Assembly (NCBI RefSeq): GCF_041200175.1
Contig: NZ_CP165727.1
Span: forward strand, 2,604,001 to 2,668,000
Reading direction: 5' to 3'
From: Streptomyces sp. R33
GTDB taxonomy: Bacteria; Actinomycetota; Actinomycetes; Streptomycetales; Streptomycetaceae
DNA length: 64,000 bases
This document shows, in pieces, positions 15,751-29,000 of this stretch. The translations under genes were made by a program, and so were the position numbers. The stretch's first letter is position 1. Each line of letters opens with the position of its first letter. Under the pieces are notes generated by a model. The model had not been told where the DNA came from. It saw only the letters and a list, made by a program, of their open reading frames with translations, and searched no databases.

Positions 15751-16449
15751 TCAGGCCCGGGGCACGGACGGGCACAGCGCGAGCAGTTCGGCCGGGCAGT
15801 GCAGGACGGCGCCCGGCTGAGCGCCCAGCAGTGCGTCCTCGTCGTCCACCTCGGCCCACAGTGCGGCCGCCGAGGCCACACCGGCGCCGTGGGCGCTGAC
15901 GATGTCGGTCGGTGCGTCGCCGATCATGATCGCCGTCTCGGCCGGCAGTCCCAGCAGCTCGAGAGCGCGCAAGACGATGTCCGGGGCGGGCTTCGGGTGG
16001 GCGACCTCGTCCGAGCCGATCACGTGGTCGAAGAAGGCGAGCAGGCCCAGCTGTTCGAGCAGGGACCGCGCCCGCGGCCCGCTCTTGCCGGTGGCCACCG
16101 CGAGCTTGTACCCGCGCGTCCGCAGGGTCAGCAGCAGCTCCGCCATGCCCTCGAAGACCGGCACCTGGTGGGCGAGCCGGTAGCTCTCGCGGACGAAGGG
16201 CTCCTCCATCTCCAGCGGGAGGCCCATGATCCGCATGATGTCGGGGAAGTAGCGTCCCTGGTGGCGCCGGTACTCCTCGAACGGAGCCCGGCCCTCTCCG
16301 ACGACCTCCTTGTACGCGATGGCGAAGGCCTCTTCCATCACCGCGAAGCTGTCGACGATGACGCCGTCCAGATCGAAGATCACGGCGCGCCTGGCCGACC
16401 GGGGCGCCTCCGCCACCGTTGCCGGTATCCCTGTCATTGAAATTGTCAC
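15751..16449 (-). CDS. rifM: HAD-superfamily phosphatase of AHBA pathway
   Basis: The protein is about 232 aa from GTG 16449, or 228 aa from ATG 16437. The HAD motifs are complete: AVIFDLDGVIVDS (nucleophile Asp and acid Asp), VATGKSGPRA, the Lys in AHPKPAPD, and IMIGDAPTD. In the rifamycin cluster RifM is placed in the aminosugar part of the AHBA supply, with RifL, towards kanosamine. Its exact substrate is not settled in my knowledge. Here it keeps its usual place between rifL and rifN. A 65-base gap separates it from rifL and contains only a 6-bp hairpin (16482-16498). Confidence 0.88.
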   Translation of the reverse strand: MTISMTGIPATVAEAPRSARRAVIFDLDGVIVDSFAVMEEAFAIAYKEVVGEGRAPFEEYRRHQGRYFPDIMRIMGLPLEMEEPFVRESYRLAHQVPVFEGMAELLLTLRTRGYKLAVATGKSGPRARSLLEQLGLLAFFDHVIGSDEVAHPKPAPDIVLRALELLGLPAETAIMIGDAPTDIVSAHGAGVASAAALWAEVDDEDALLGAQPGAVLHCPAELLALCPSVPRA

Positions 16450-16514
16450 GTGATGCCATCCCGTACGTCTGGTCGTTCACTTGGAACTCGTGGTTCCACT
16501 GGAATCCGCGCCTT

Positions 16515-17597
16515 CTACCGGTAGGCGGGCACGGTGGTGCGGGCGCGGGCGGAGCGGGCCGACGCGTAGAAGTCCTCGATGACTCCGACCGTCGTACGGG
16601 CCTCACCGATGGCCCTGCCCCGGTTGCCCGGGTCCCCCAGTACCGCGGCGAGGCCGTCCAGCTGTCGCCGGTACTCGTTGCCGATGGGCTCGTCCGGCAC
16701 CGGGACCGGCATGGTGACGCCTTCACGGGTCAGCGTCAGCACCGACTGGGGGTTGCGGTTGGGGCTGAAGCCGAAGGTGCACCGCAGGTCGGCGGTCCCC
16801 TCGCTGCCCACCACCTGGATCCGGGACACGTCCCGCGCCTCGTGCGACGCCCAGCTGGCGTGCAGGGCGACGGACACTCCGTCCTCGCGGACGAGGAAGC
16901 CGCGGGCGGTGTCCTCGACGTCGCCGTCGGCGTCGGTGACGGGCTGGTCGTGGCGCCATGCCGCGCTCCAGGAACCGACGTTGACGAAGTCGTTCGCCGT
17001 CACGCCGACGACCTCGGCGAAGCGGGCCGGACCGAGCAGGGAGGCGAGCGTGTCGAGCAGGTGCCAGCCGAGGTCGAACAGCACACCGCCGCCGGCCTTG
17101 CTGCGCTGGGTGAACCAACCGCCGGCCTTGGGGATGCCGCGCGCGCGGACCCACGACAGGTCGACGTGCCGGATGTGGCCGAGGTCCGGCACCAGGCGCG
17201 CCAGGGCTCCCACGTCGCTGCGGTAGGGCGCGGCGCTGCCCGCCAGCAGCATGGCGCCGCCGTTGCGTTCGGCGGCCGCCAGGGTGTCGGCCTCGTCGGA
17301 GGTCAGGCACACCGGCTTCTCCAGGAAGACGGAGATGCCCTTGCCGAGCAGGGTCGCGGCCACTTCGGCGTGCAGGTAGTTGGGCACCGCGACGACGGCG
17401 AGGTCGATCGACCGGGGGGTGAGCGCGTCCAGCGTCGCGTACACGGGAATGCCCGGCACCACGCCGAACGCCTCGCGCGCCGCCGGTTCGGTGTCGGTGA
17501 CGGCCACCACTTCGAAGTCGGCGTGCTCGCTCAGCAGGGGGAGCCACAGCTCCCGGCCCGCCCAGCCGAGCCCGACGATGGCGACCCGGACGCTCAT
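16515..17597 (-). CDS. rifL: Gfo/Idh/MocA oxidoreductase of AHBA pathway
   Basis: The protein is 360 aa. The NAD(P)-binding start is VRVAIVGLGWAGRELWLPLL. The family signature FLEKPVCLTSDEAD holds the EKP triad. The catalytic-region FDLGWHLLDTL supplies the His of the D-x3-H type motif. RifL is proposed to oxidise an NDP-hexose to its 3-keto form, which is then aminated on the way to kanosamine; RifK has been reported to act with it as the aminating partner. Its ATG overlaps the rifK stop (ATGA at 17594-17597), so the two are translationally coupled, which fits a joint role. Confidence 0.9.
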   Translation of the reverse strand: MSVRVAIVGLGWAGRELWLPLLSEHADFEVVAVTDTEPAAREAFGVVPGIPVYATLDALTPRSIDLAVVAVPNYLHAEVAATLLGKGISVFLEKPVCLTSDEADTLAAAERNGGAMLLAGSAAPYRSDVGALARLVPDLGHIRHVDLSWVRARGIPKAGGWFTQRSKAGGGVLFDLGWHLLDTLASLLGPARFAEVVGVTANDFVNVGSWSAAWRHDQPVTDADGDVEDTARGFLVREDGVSVALHASWASHEARDVSRIQVVGSEGTADLRCTFGFSPNRNPQSVLTLTREGVTMPVPVPDEPIGNEYRRQLDGLAAVLGDPGNRGRAIGEARTTVGVIEDFYASARSARARTTVPAYR

Positions 17598-18754
17598 ACC
17601 GTGCTCACAGCGTCGGCGATGATCGCGGCCGTGAGGTGCATGTCTTCCTCGGAGGCGAGCAGCGTGCGGTGGTGCAGCCAGATGCAGTCCTGGCTGATGG
17701 CCTCGGAGTTGGGGCAGCGCTCGGCGAGCTCCTCCGGGGTCGTGTCCGGTGCGCCGAGCTCCCAGAAGGCGTCGGTGCGGTAGATCGCGCGGAACCCGGC
17801 GAACGCCGGCAGGCCGGCCTCCACGAGCCTGTCGACCAGGGCGTTGCGGTCGTCCTCGCCGATGCCGGGCACCCGGAACATCGCCATGTAGTGCGAGGGG
17901 ACGTCGGTGCGCTCGTCGGCGCGCTGCGGGACCACCCCGTCGATCGACTCGAGCAGGCGGGACAGCAGGGCCCAGCGCTCATGACGCGTGGCGATCTGGC
18001 CGTCCAGGCGGCGCAGCTGGGCCCGGAGCACCGACGCGGAGAACTCGTTGAGCCGCAGGTTGGAGCCGGCGATCGCGTGCATGTACCGGCGGTCGGTCCG
18101 GGGCCGCCCGCAGCTGTGCCGCAGGAAGGCGGTCTCGTACATCTCCGTGTCCGGGAACAGCACGGCGCCGCCCTCACCGGCGGTCATCAGCTTGCCGTTC
18201 TGGAAGCTGAACGCGGCGACCGAGCCGAGCTCGCCGACGCGCTTGCCCTGCCACCGGGCGCCGTGCGCGTGCGCGGCGTCCTGGAGCAGCGGGACGCCCG
18301 TGTTGGCGGAGAGCTTGGCGAGTGCGTCCATGTCCGCGAGGAAGCCGGCCATGTGCACCGGCATGATCGCCCGGGTCCGCGGGGTCACGGCGGCGGCGGC
18401 CGCATCCACGTCGATGTTGTACGTGTGCTCGTCGACGTCCACCGGGACGGCGACCGCGCCGAGGCGCTGCGCCGCCTGGGAGGACGAGATGAAGGTGAAG
18501 GCCGGGACGATGACTTCGGAGCCCGGGCCGACGCCCATGACCTGGAGGGCGAGTTCGAGTGCGTGGGTTCCGTTCGTGACCGCGAGGGCGTGGGCGGCGC
18601 CGTGGTGCTCGGCGAACTCCTGCTCGAAGGAATCGACTTCGCTTCCGCCCATCCGCCACCACTGGCCCTGCTCGAGTGCCCGGATGAGCCCTTCCCGCTC
18701 ACTCTCGTCATACTGGGGCCACTGGGGGAATTCCGGCGCCTGTCGCACGTTCAT
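17594..18754 (-). CDS. rifK: AHBA synthase (PLP-dependent)
   Basis: The protein is 386 aa from ATG 18754, which has GGAG six bases upstream and the AHBA-synthase N-terminus MNVRQAPEFPQWPQYDE; a longer frame upstream is not conserved. It is a DegT/DnrJ/EryC1-type aminotransferase fold. The PLP Lys is Lys188 in SFQNGKLMTAGEGG, the same number as in RifK, and the cofactor Asp is in LLQDAAHAHGARW. It converts 5-deoxy-5-aminodehydroshikimate to 3-amino-5-hydroxybenzoate, the starter unit of all ansamycins. This is the most diagnostic gene in the window; recalled RifK sequence matches it along its whole length. A 228-base gap before it may carry its own promoter. It is coupled to rifL by an ATGA overlap. 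Confidence 0.97.
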   Translation of the reverse strand: MNVRQAPEFPQWPQYDESEREGLIRALEQGQWWRMGGSEVDSFEQEFAEHHGAAHALAVTNGTHALELALQVMGVGPGSEVIVPAFTFISSSQAAQRLGAVAVPVDVDEHTYNIDVDAAAAAVTPRTRAIMPVHMAGFLADMDALAKLSANTGVPLLQDAAHAHGARWQGKRVGELGSVAAFSFQNGKLMTAGEGGAVLFPDTEMYETAFLRHSCGRPRTDRRYMHAIAGSNLRLNEFSASVLRAQLRRLDGQIATRHERWALLSRLLESIDGVVPQRADERTDVPSHYMAMFRVPGIGEDDRNALVDRLVEAGLPAFAGFRAIYRTDAFWELGAPDTTPEELAERCPNSEAISQDCIWLHHRTLLASEEDMHLTAAIIADAVSTV

Positions 18755-18982
18755 GTTTCTCCAAGGAATGGATCTGACTCGACGCGAGGTGCGAAGCGGG
18801 CGGAGCAGCATGCTACGAGAAGAGGACGCGCGCACACGAGCACTCGCCGTCGAGATCGCGGAAGAGGCGCACACTCCGCCCCGTGCAGCGTCATGTGCGG
18901 TAAGAAAAAGCGGAATTACAGGTCCAACGTAGAGGAATGCCTGTCATCATGCACCCCCAGATTCGGTGGTTTTACCGGGGCC

Positions 18983-22187
<3,205 letters not shown>

Positions 22188-22190
22188 TTT

Positions 22191-22222
22191 CCCACTTCTG
22201 ATTCCCACTTCTGATTCCCACT
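22191..22222. repeat. 13-bp tandem repeat before rifG
   Basis: Two full copies and a partial copy of CCCACTTCTGATT run through the rifF-rifG gap. On the coding strand they read AATCAGAAGTGGG, with the last GTGGGAA acting as the probable ribosome site of rifG. Copy-number changes would alter the leader length. Confidence 0.7.
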
Positions 22223-22278
22223 CGTTCTTGTGTCACCCGGGAGGAATTGCGGTACGGGCCCGGCGGCGGAGTGCAGGC

Positions 22279-23073
22279 TCAGTCCAGTGCGCCGGAGAGG
22301 ATTCCGGAGACCAGTGTCCGGAGCTCGGCGTCGTCGGTGATCGTGCGCACCTGCTCACGACCGTCGCGGACCGTCAGATGACGTCGCTTCTTCATGACGA
22401 CCTGACCGTTCTCGAAGGTCCGGCCGCACAGGATTTCCCGGCTGTCTGGCCGGTTCTCATCCGACAGGATCTCCCGGAGGCGGTCCTCCAGTTCCTTCCA
22501 GTCGCTCCACTGCCGGGACTGCATCGTGAACGTGTAGACGACGCCCCACCGGGTGACCGCCCCCCGGCGTTGGAGGGCGATCTCGGACTCGCGCTCGACC
22601 AGCCGGTACTGGGACCCGTACTGGGACTGCACCGCGTCGGAGACCAGCAACGGCTCGATGTAGGAGGGGCCCGGATAGCCGACGTCCACGAGCCATTCGT
22701 CACCGTCCAGGGCGACACGGATGAACATGTGCTCGACCTTGACGGCGAAGTTGTCCCAGCCCTCGCCGGTGCTGGCCGCCAGCAGCGTCACCTCGTAGCC
22801 CAGCTCGCGCAGAAGCCGGAAGAACAGCCGGTTCAGGTGGTAACAGGTACCGCCCCGCCCCTGGAGAATGCTCGTCTCGAACATGGCGTCCTCGTCGAGG
22901 TCGACGAGGTGCACTCCGTCATTGACGTCGTAGGCGGTGCCGTTGTACGGAATCGCCATCAGGTGGCTCTTGTGCAGCTTTCGCAGAGTCTCGATGTCCA
23001 CGGCGGTTTCTCCGCCGCAGCCGATCCGCTCGAGATAACCACTCACGTCGAACACGCCATCACACTCTTTCAT
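22279..23073 (-). CDS. rifF: Amide synthase releasing the polyketide as macrolactam
   Basis: The protein is 264 aa and belongs to the arylamine N-acetyltransferase family. The catalytic triad is visible as Cys77 (QGRGGTCYHLNRLF), His115 (VKVEHMFIRV) and Asp130 (EWLVDVGYPG). RifF-type enzymes take the finished chain from the last ACP onto the Cys. They then join it to the amine of the AHBA starter, closing the ansa ring. They replace the thioesterase domain that most modular PKSs have. The ATG overlaps the stop of the last PKS gene (ATGA at 23070-23073), so enzyme and last module are made in step. The central loop SDAVQSQYGSQYRL differs from xenobiotic NATs, as expected for a large substrate. 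Confidence 0.96.
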   Translation of the reverse strand: MKECDGVFDVSGYLERIGCGGETAVDIETLRKLHKSHLMAIPYNGTAYDVNDGVHLVDLDEDAMFETSILQGRGGTCYHLNRLFFRLLRELGYEVTLLAASTGEGWDNFAVKVEHMFIRVALDGDEWLVDVGYPGPSYIEPLLVSDAVQSQYGSQYRLVERESEIALQRRGAVTRWGVVYTFTMQSRQWSDWKELEDRLREILSDENRPDSREILCGRTFENGQVVMKKRRHLTVRDGREQVRTITDDAELRTLVSGILSGALD

Positions 23074-26000
23074 ACGGAGATCGCCACCTGGGCCGCGCCC
23101 TGTTCGCCGCATATCAGCTCGTGCAGATGAGCGGAAAGCATTCCGGGCGTCGGGTGGTCGAAGACGATGTCGGGAGAGATTTTCACTTCGGTGATGTTGC
23201 GGAGCCGGTTGCGGAGCTCGATCGCCGTGAGCGAGTCGAAGCCGATCTCGAAGAGCCCCTGGTCCGCGTCGATCTGGTACGTCCCGCTGAAGCCCAGGAC
23301 AGCACCCACCTGAGCCCGCACCAGGTCGAGCAGCACCTTCGTCTGCTCGGCAGCGGGCAGTCCGGCCAGCCGGGCGGTCAGCTGACGGTGATCGTCGCCG
23401 GTGCCCACCACATGCGCCAGTTGCCGACGTGCCCGTACCAGGCCGCGCAGCAGGTGCGGCACCCCGTCGCCCGCCGCGCCGGAACGCAGCCCCCGCAGGT
23501 CCAGCCTGACCGGCACGAGCATCGCCTGCCCGGACTCCAGAGCGGCATCGAACAGCTCCATGCCCTCCGCGGCCGTCATCGGCAGGACTCCCCCGCGCCG
23601 GTTCATCCGGTTCCTGGTGAGGTCGTCGATGTGTTCCGCCATGCCGGTGGCCTGCTCCCACACGCCCCAGGCCAGCGACAGTCCGGGCAGGCCCGCCGCC
23701 CGGCGGTCGGCCATCAGTCCGTCCAGGAAGGCGTTCGCCGCCGCGTAGCCGCCGCTGCCGGCGCCCATGAAGAGGGACGAGACGGAGGAGTAGACGATGA
23801 ACGCGTCGAGGTCCAGGCCGCGGGTCAGCTCATCCAGATGCCGCACCGCATCGACCTTCGGCGCGAACACCGCTGCCAGCCGCTCCGGGGTCAGCAGCCC
23901 GATCACGCCGGCGTCCGACACGCCCGCCGTGTGCACGACACCGGTCAGGGGGTGCTCGGCGGGCACCGACGCCAGCAGGGCCTGCACCTGGCCGCGGTCG
24001 GACACGTCACAGGCCACCACCGACACCGCGGCACCCTGCTCGGCGAGCTCGGCGACCAGTTCCTGCACGCCCTCGGCATCGGGGCCCCGACGGCTGGCCA
24101 GCACCAGACTCCGCACCCCGTGCCGCGAGACCAGATGCCGGGCCACGAGAGCGCCCAGCGAACCGGCGCCCGAGACCAGCACGGTGCCCTGCGGCCGGAA
24201 CACCGCCGGGACGTCGGGTACCTCACTGCGGGCCCGGACGAGCCGGGGAACCGACAGCGAGCCGCCGCGGCGGGCGACCTGCGGTTCCCCGCAGGCCAGC
24301 ACCGCCCCCAGCACCGCACCCGGCACCGGCTCGACAGCACCTTGGGCTGCGGGGTCGACGTCGGGGTCGGTGTCGATCAGGATGAACCGGTCGGGGTTCT
24401 CCGCCTGGGCGGCACGCACCAGACCCCACACCGCCGATCCGGCCGGGTCACTCACCACGCCCTCTCCCGCGGGCACCGCGCCCCGGGTCACCACGACCAG
24501 CCGCGACTCCTCCAGCCCGGCCCCGGCCAGCCAGCACTGCAACACGTCCAGCACCCGGACGGCCAGCTCCAGCACCACGTCCTCGCTCGCGACACCCTCG
24601 GTGGTGCCGCCGAAGGCCTGCATGACGGCCACCGCCGGGGCGTCCGCACCGGACAGCACGTCGTCGGCCAGAGTCGCCACGTCGCCCGCGGTGGTCACCT
24701 CGACCCACGACGGGGAAGGCCCCGCCCCCTGAGCCGATGACAGCTCGGTCCAGTCCACCTGGAACAGCGAGTCGGCGACTGCGGTGTCCGCCGCCGTCTC
24801 CAACTGCTGGGCGGACACCGGCCGGGACACCAGCGAGTCGAGCGTCACGACCAGGCCGCCGGCCTCGTCCACGGCCTGCAGCGACAGCGCGTCGCGTTCG
24901 GTATGTGCGACGCGCACGCGCAGCACCGAGGCGCCGGCCGCGTGCAGTTCCAACCCGTTCCATGCGAACGGCAGCCGTATTCCCTGCCCGTCCCGCTCAC
25001 CTTCGAAGCCACCGGTCGCCGTGACCGCCGCCACGGTGTTCAGCATGGTCGAGTGCAGGGCCGCGTCCAGCAACGCGGGGTGGATGCCGAACCGGCCGGC
25101 TTCCTTGCGGTGCTCCTCGGGCAGGGCCACCTCGGCGAAGACCTCCCCGTCACGCTGCCACACCGCCCGCACGCTCTGGAACGCAGGGCCGTACCCGTAG
25201 CCCCCCTGCGCCAGCAGACCGTAGCTGCCGCTTATGTCCACCGGCTGCGCGCCGGCCGGAGGCCAGACCGCGAAGTCGAACCCGGTGCCGCTGCCGCCCG
25301 GCTGTGCCGTGGCCGAGAGCACGCCGGTGGCGTGCCGCGTCCACACCCCCTCAGCGGCGGCGTCCTCACGCTGGGAGTAGATCTCCACCGTGCGCGAGCC
25401 GTTCGCACTCGGTCCGCCGACCGCGACCTGGACCCGTACTCCGCCGTGCTCGGGCACCACCAGCGGTGCCTCGATGACGAGTTCCTCCAGGACGCCGCAG
25501 CCTGCCTCGTCGCCGGCCCGCACCGCGAGCTCCACCAGCCCGGTACCCGGGACGAGCACCACACCACCGACCCTGTGGTCGGCCAGCCAGGCATGAGACC
25601 GCAGGGACAGCCGCGAGGTGAAGATGAGCCCGTCGGACTGCGGCACCTGCACCACTGCACCGAGCAGCGGGTGATCGGCCGCCGCCTGGCCCAGCGATGC
25701 CGCGTCGGTGGCCGTCGCCGCGGGCTTGAGCCAGTAGTGCCGGTGGTCGAACGCGTACGTCGGCAGGTCCACGCGTACGGACCCGGCGGGCACCATGCCC
25801 GCCCAGTCGACGGGGATTCCGCGGACGAACAGCTCCGCCACCGACGTCAGCAGGGTCTGCTCCTCCGGACGCCCGTCACGCAGCGCGGCGACGCAGGCCA
25901 CCTCGGCGTCCGCGGCGGAGGCCGTCTCCGCCACCAGACCGGCCAGGGCCGCACCCGGACCGAGCTCCACGAACAGCGTGCCGCCGAACTCCACCGCAGC

Positions 26001-29000
26001 CGCAATGCCCTCGGCGAACCGCACCGGCCGGCGCACGTGTCCGGCCCAGTACTGCGGGTCGGCGAGCTCACCGGGCCCGGCCAGCCGCCCCGTCACGTTC
26101 GACACCACCGGAATGACCGGCTCCCGCCACTCCACACCTGCAAGTTCAGCGGCGAACTCGTCCAGCATCGGCTCCATCCGCAGGGAATGGAACGCGTGCG
26201 AAACCGCCAGCCGCTTCGTCTTGCGCCCCTCCTCCCACAACCGAGCAGCCGCCGCGAGGACCGCTTCCTCCTCGCCGGAGAGCACCACCGAGGACGGGCC
26301 GTTGACCGCCGCGACCTCCACGCCCACACCCAGCAGCCCGGCAACCTCCTCCTCGCCGGCCGCCACCGCAACCATCGCCCCGCCCGCAGGCAGCGCCTGC
26401 ATCAGCCGGCCCCGCGCCGCAACCACCCGCGCCGCATCCTGCAGGGACAACACGCCCGCCGCATAGGCCGCCGTGATCTCACCCACCGAATGACCGATCA
26501 CCGCATCCGGCCGCACACCCCAGGACTCCACCAGCCGGAACAGAGCACTCTCGACCGCGAACAACCCCGCCTGCGTGAACACCGTCCGGTTCAGCAACTC
26601 CGCACTGCCGGGCACCCGACCCAACACGACGTCCTTCACCGGATGATCGACCCACCCGGCCAGACGCGCATCCAACTGCTCACAGGCCTCGTCCAGCGCC
26701 TGCGCGAACACCGGATACCGGTCATACAGATCCCGGCCCATGCCCACCCGCTGCGAACCCTGACCCGGGAACACCCACACGACCTTGCCCGGCTCTCCCG
26801 AGCCACCCGCGCTACCGCGGGCCACACCGGGCGCACTCTCACCGCGCGCCAGCGCCTGCAGACCCGCCAGCGCCTCCTGATCCGAGCCGGCCACGACCAC
26901 CGCACGCTCACCCAGCAGCGCACGCTCCGACAACAACGACCCGGCCACATCCGCCAGCGACACACCGCCGGCGCCCTCGACGAACGACGCAAGACGCTCA
27001 GCCTGACCCGCGAGCGAACCGGCGCTCCGCGCCGACACCACCAGCGGCACCGCCCCGGTGGGCGCCGGGGCCTGCCGAGTCCCTTCGGCAGCCGGCACCG
27101 GTGCCTCGGGCGCTTCTTCCAGGATCAGGTGCGCGTTCGTTCCGCTGATGCCGAACGAGGACACACCCGCCCGGCGCGGCCGGCCGCTGCGCGGCCACTC
27201 CCGCGCCTCCGTCAGCAGCTCCACCGCACCCGCGGACCAGTCCACCTGGCTCGTGGGCTCGTCCACGTGCAGCGTGGGGGGCATGATGCCGTGGCGCATC
27301 GCCTGCACCATCTTGATGACACCCGCGACACCCGCGGCAGCCTGCGCATGGCCGACGTTCGACTTCACCGAGCCCAGCCACAGCGGCTGCTCGGGGTCGC
27401 GGCCCTTGCCGTACGTGGCGAGCAGGGCCTGGGCCTCGATCGGGTCGCCCAGGGCCGTGCCCGTGCCGTGCCCCTCGACGATGTCCACGTCGGACGGGGT
27501 GAGCCCGGCGCTGGCCAGGGCCTTGCGGATCACCCGCTGCTGCGAGGGACCGTTCGGCGCGGTCAGGCCGTTGGACGCACCGTCCTGGTTGACGGCGCTG
27601 CCGCGCAGTACGGCGAGCACCCGGTGGCCGCGCTCGCGCGCCACCGACAGCCGCTCCAGTACGACGATGCCGACACCCTCGGCCCAACTCGTGCCGTCCG
27701 CGCCGTCCGCGTACGCCTTGCACCGGCCGTCGCCGGCCAGACCCCGCTGTCGGGAGAACTCGACGAAGGTGCCGGGCGACGCCATGACCGTCGCACCGCC
27801 GGCGAGCGCCATCGAGCACTCGCCCTGCCGCAGCGCCTGCGCCGCCAGGTGCATCGTCACCAGCGACGACGAACAGGCCGTGTCCACCGTCACCGCCGGA
27901 CCCTCGAGGCCGAGCACGTACGACACACGGCCCGACGCCACGCTGGCCGCCGACCCCGTGCTCGCGAAGCCTTCCAGCTCCGGCGCGGCCGCGCCCGCTC
28001 CGTAGCCCTGGTTGGAGACGCCGGAGAACACCCCGACGTCGGTGCCCTTCAGGGAGACCGGGTCGATACCGGCGCCCTCCAGTGCCTCCCACGAGGCTTC
28101 CAGCAGCACCCGCTGCTGCGGGTCCATCGCCAGCGCCTCACGCGGCGAGATCCCGAAGAACCCCGCGTCGAAAAGGCCCGCGCCCTCGAGGAATCCGCCC
28201 TTGCTGGTGTACGAGGTACCCGCGTTGTCGGGATCCGGGTCGAACAGGTCCTCCAGGTCCCAGCCACGGTCCTCGGGGAAGGACGAGAGGCCCTCGCGGC
28301 CTTCTGACACCAGCCGCCAAAGGCCCTCGGGGTCCGCCACACCGCCCGGAAGCCGGCACGCCATGCCGACGATCGCGATCGGTTCGTCGGGATCGGCGAC
28401 GACGGCCACCGTCGTGGCAGGGGTCCCGGCCACCGTGTCACCGAGTTCGTCGCGCAGGTAGCGGGCGATGGCCAGCGGGGTGGGGTAGTCGAAGACCAGC
28501 GTGGCGGGCAGCTTCAGACCGGTCGCCTCACGCAGCCGGTTGCGCAGTTCCACCGAGGTGAGCGAATCGAACCCGGCGTCCTTGAACGCCGTCTCCGCGC
28601 GGACGCCTTCCGGTCCGGCGTGCCCGAGCACGACCGCGACCTGGGCACGCACCAGATCGAGCAGCAGGGCCTCCTGCTCGGCCCCGGTGAGGCCGGCCAG
28701 GCGGCGGACCAGCCCGCCGTCCGTGGCGGCTGCCGCCCGCGCCTGCTGCCGGCCCGCGCGTACCAGGCCGCGCAGCAGATGCGGAACCCCGCCGCCGGCC
28801 GCCGCGTCGGCTCGCGCGCTCCGCAGGTCCAGCTTGACCGGCACGAGCAGTGCCTGCCCTGACTCCACCGCGGCGTCGAACAATTCCATACCCTCGGTCG
28901 GGGTGATCGCCAGCACCCCACCGCGGCTCGCACGCGCCTGGTCGACGTTGCTGAGATGGGCGGTCATGCCGTCGGTCTGCGCCCACAGGCCCCAGGCCAG

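Noticed and set aside
16450..16475. Possible further activator site before rifM (CATCCC followed by TCTGGT)
   Set aside because: Wrong spacing and mismatches in the GATAG/GGTAG half; likely chance.
16482..16498. Hairpin TGGAAC/GTTCCA between rifL and rifM as a terminator
   Set aside because: Only a 6-bp stem inside an operon; too weak to call.
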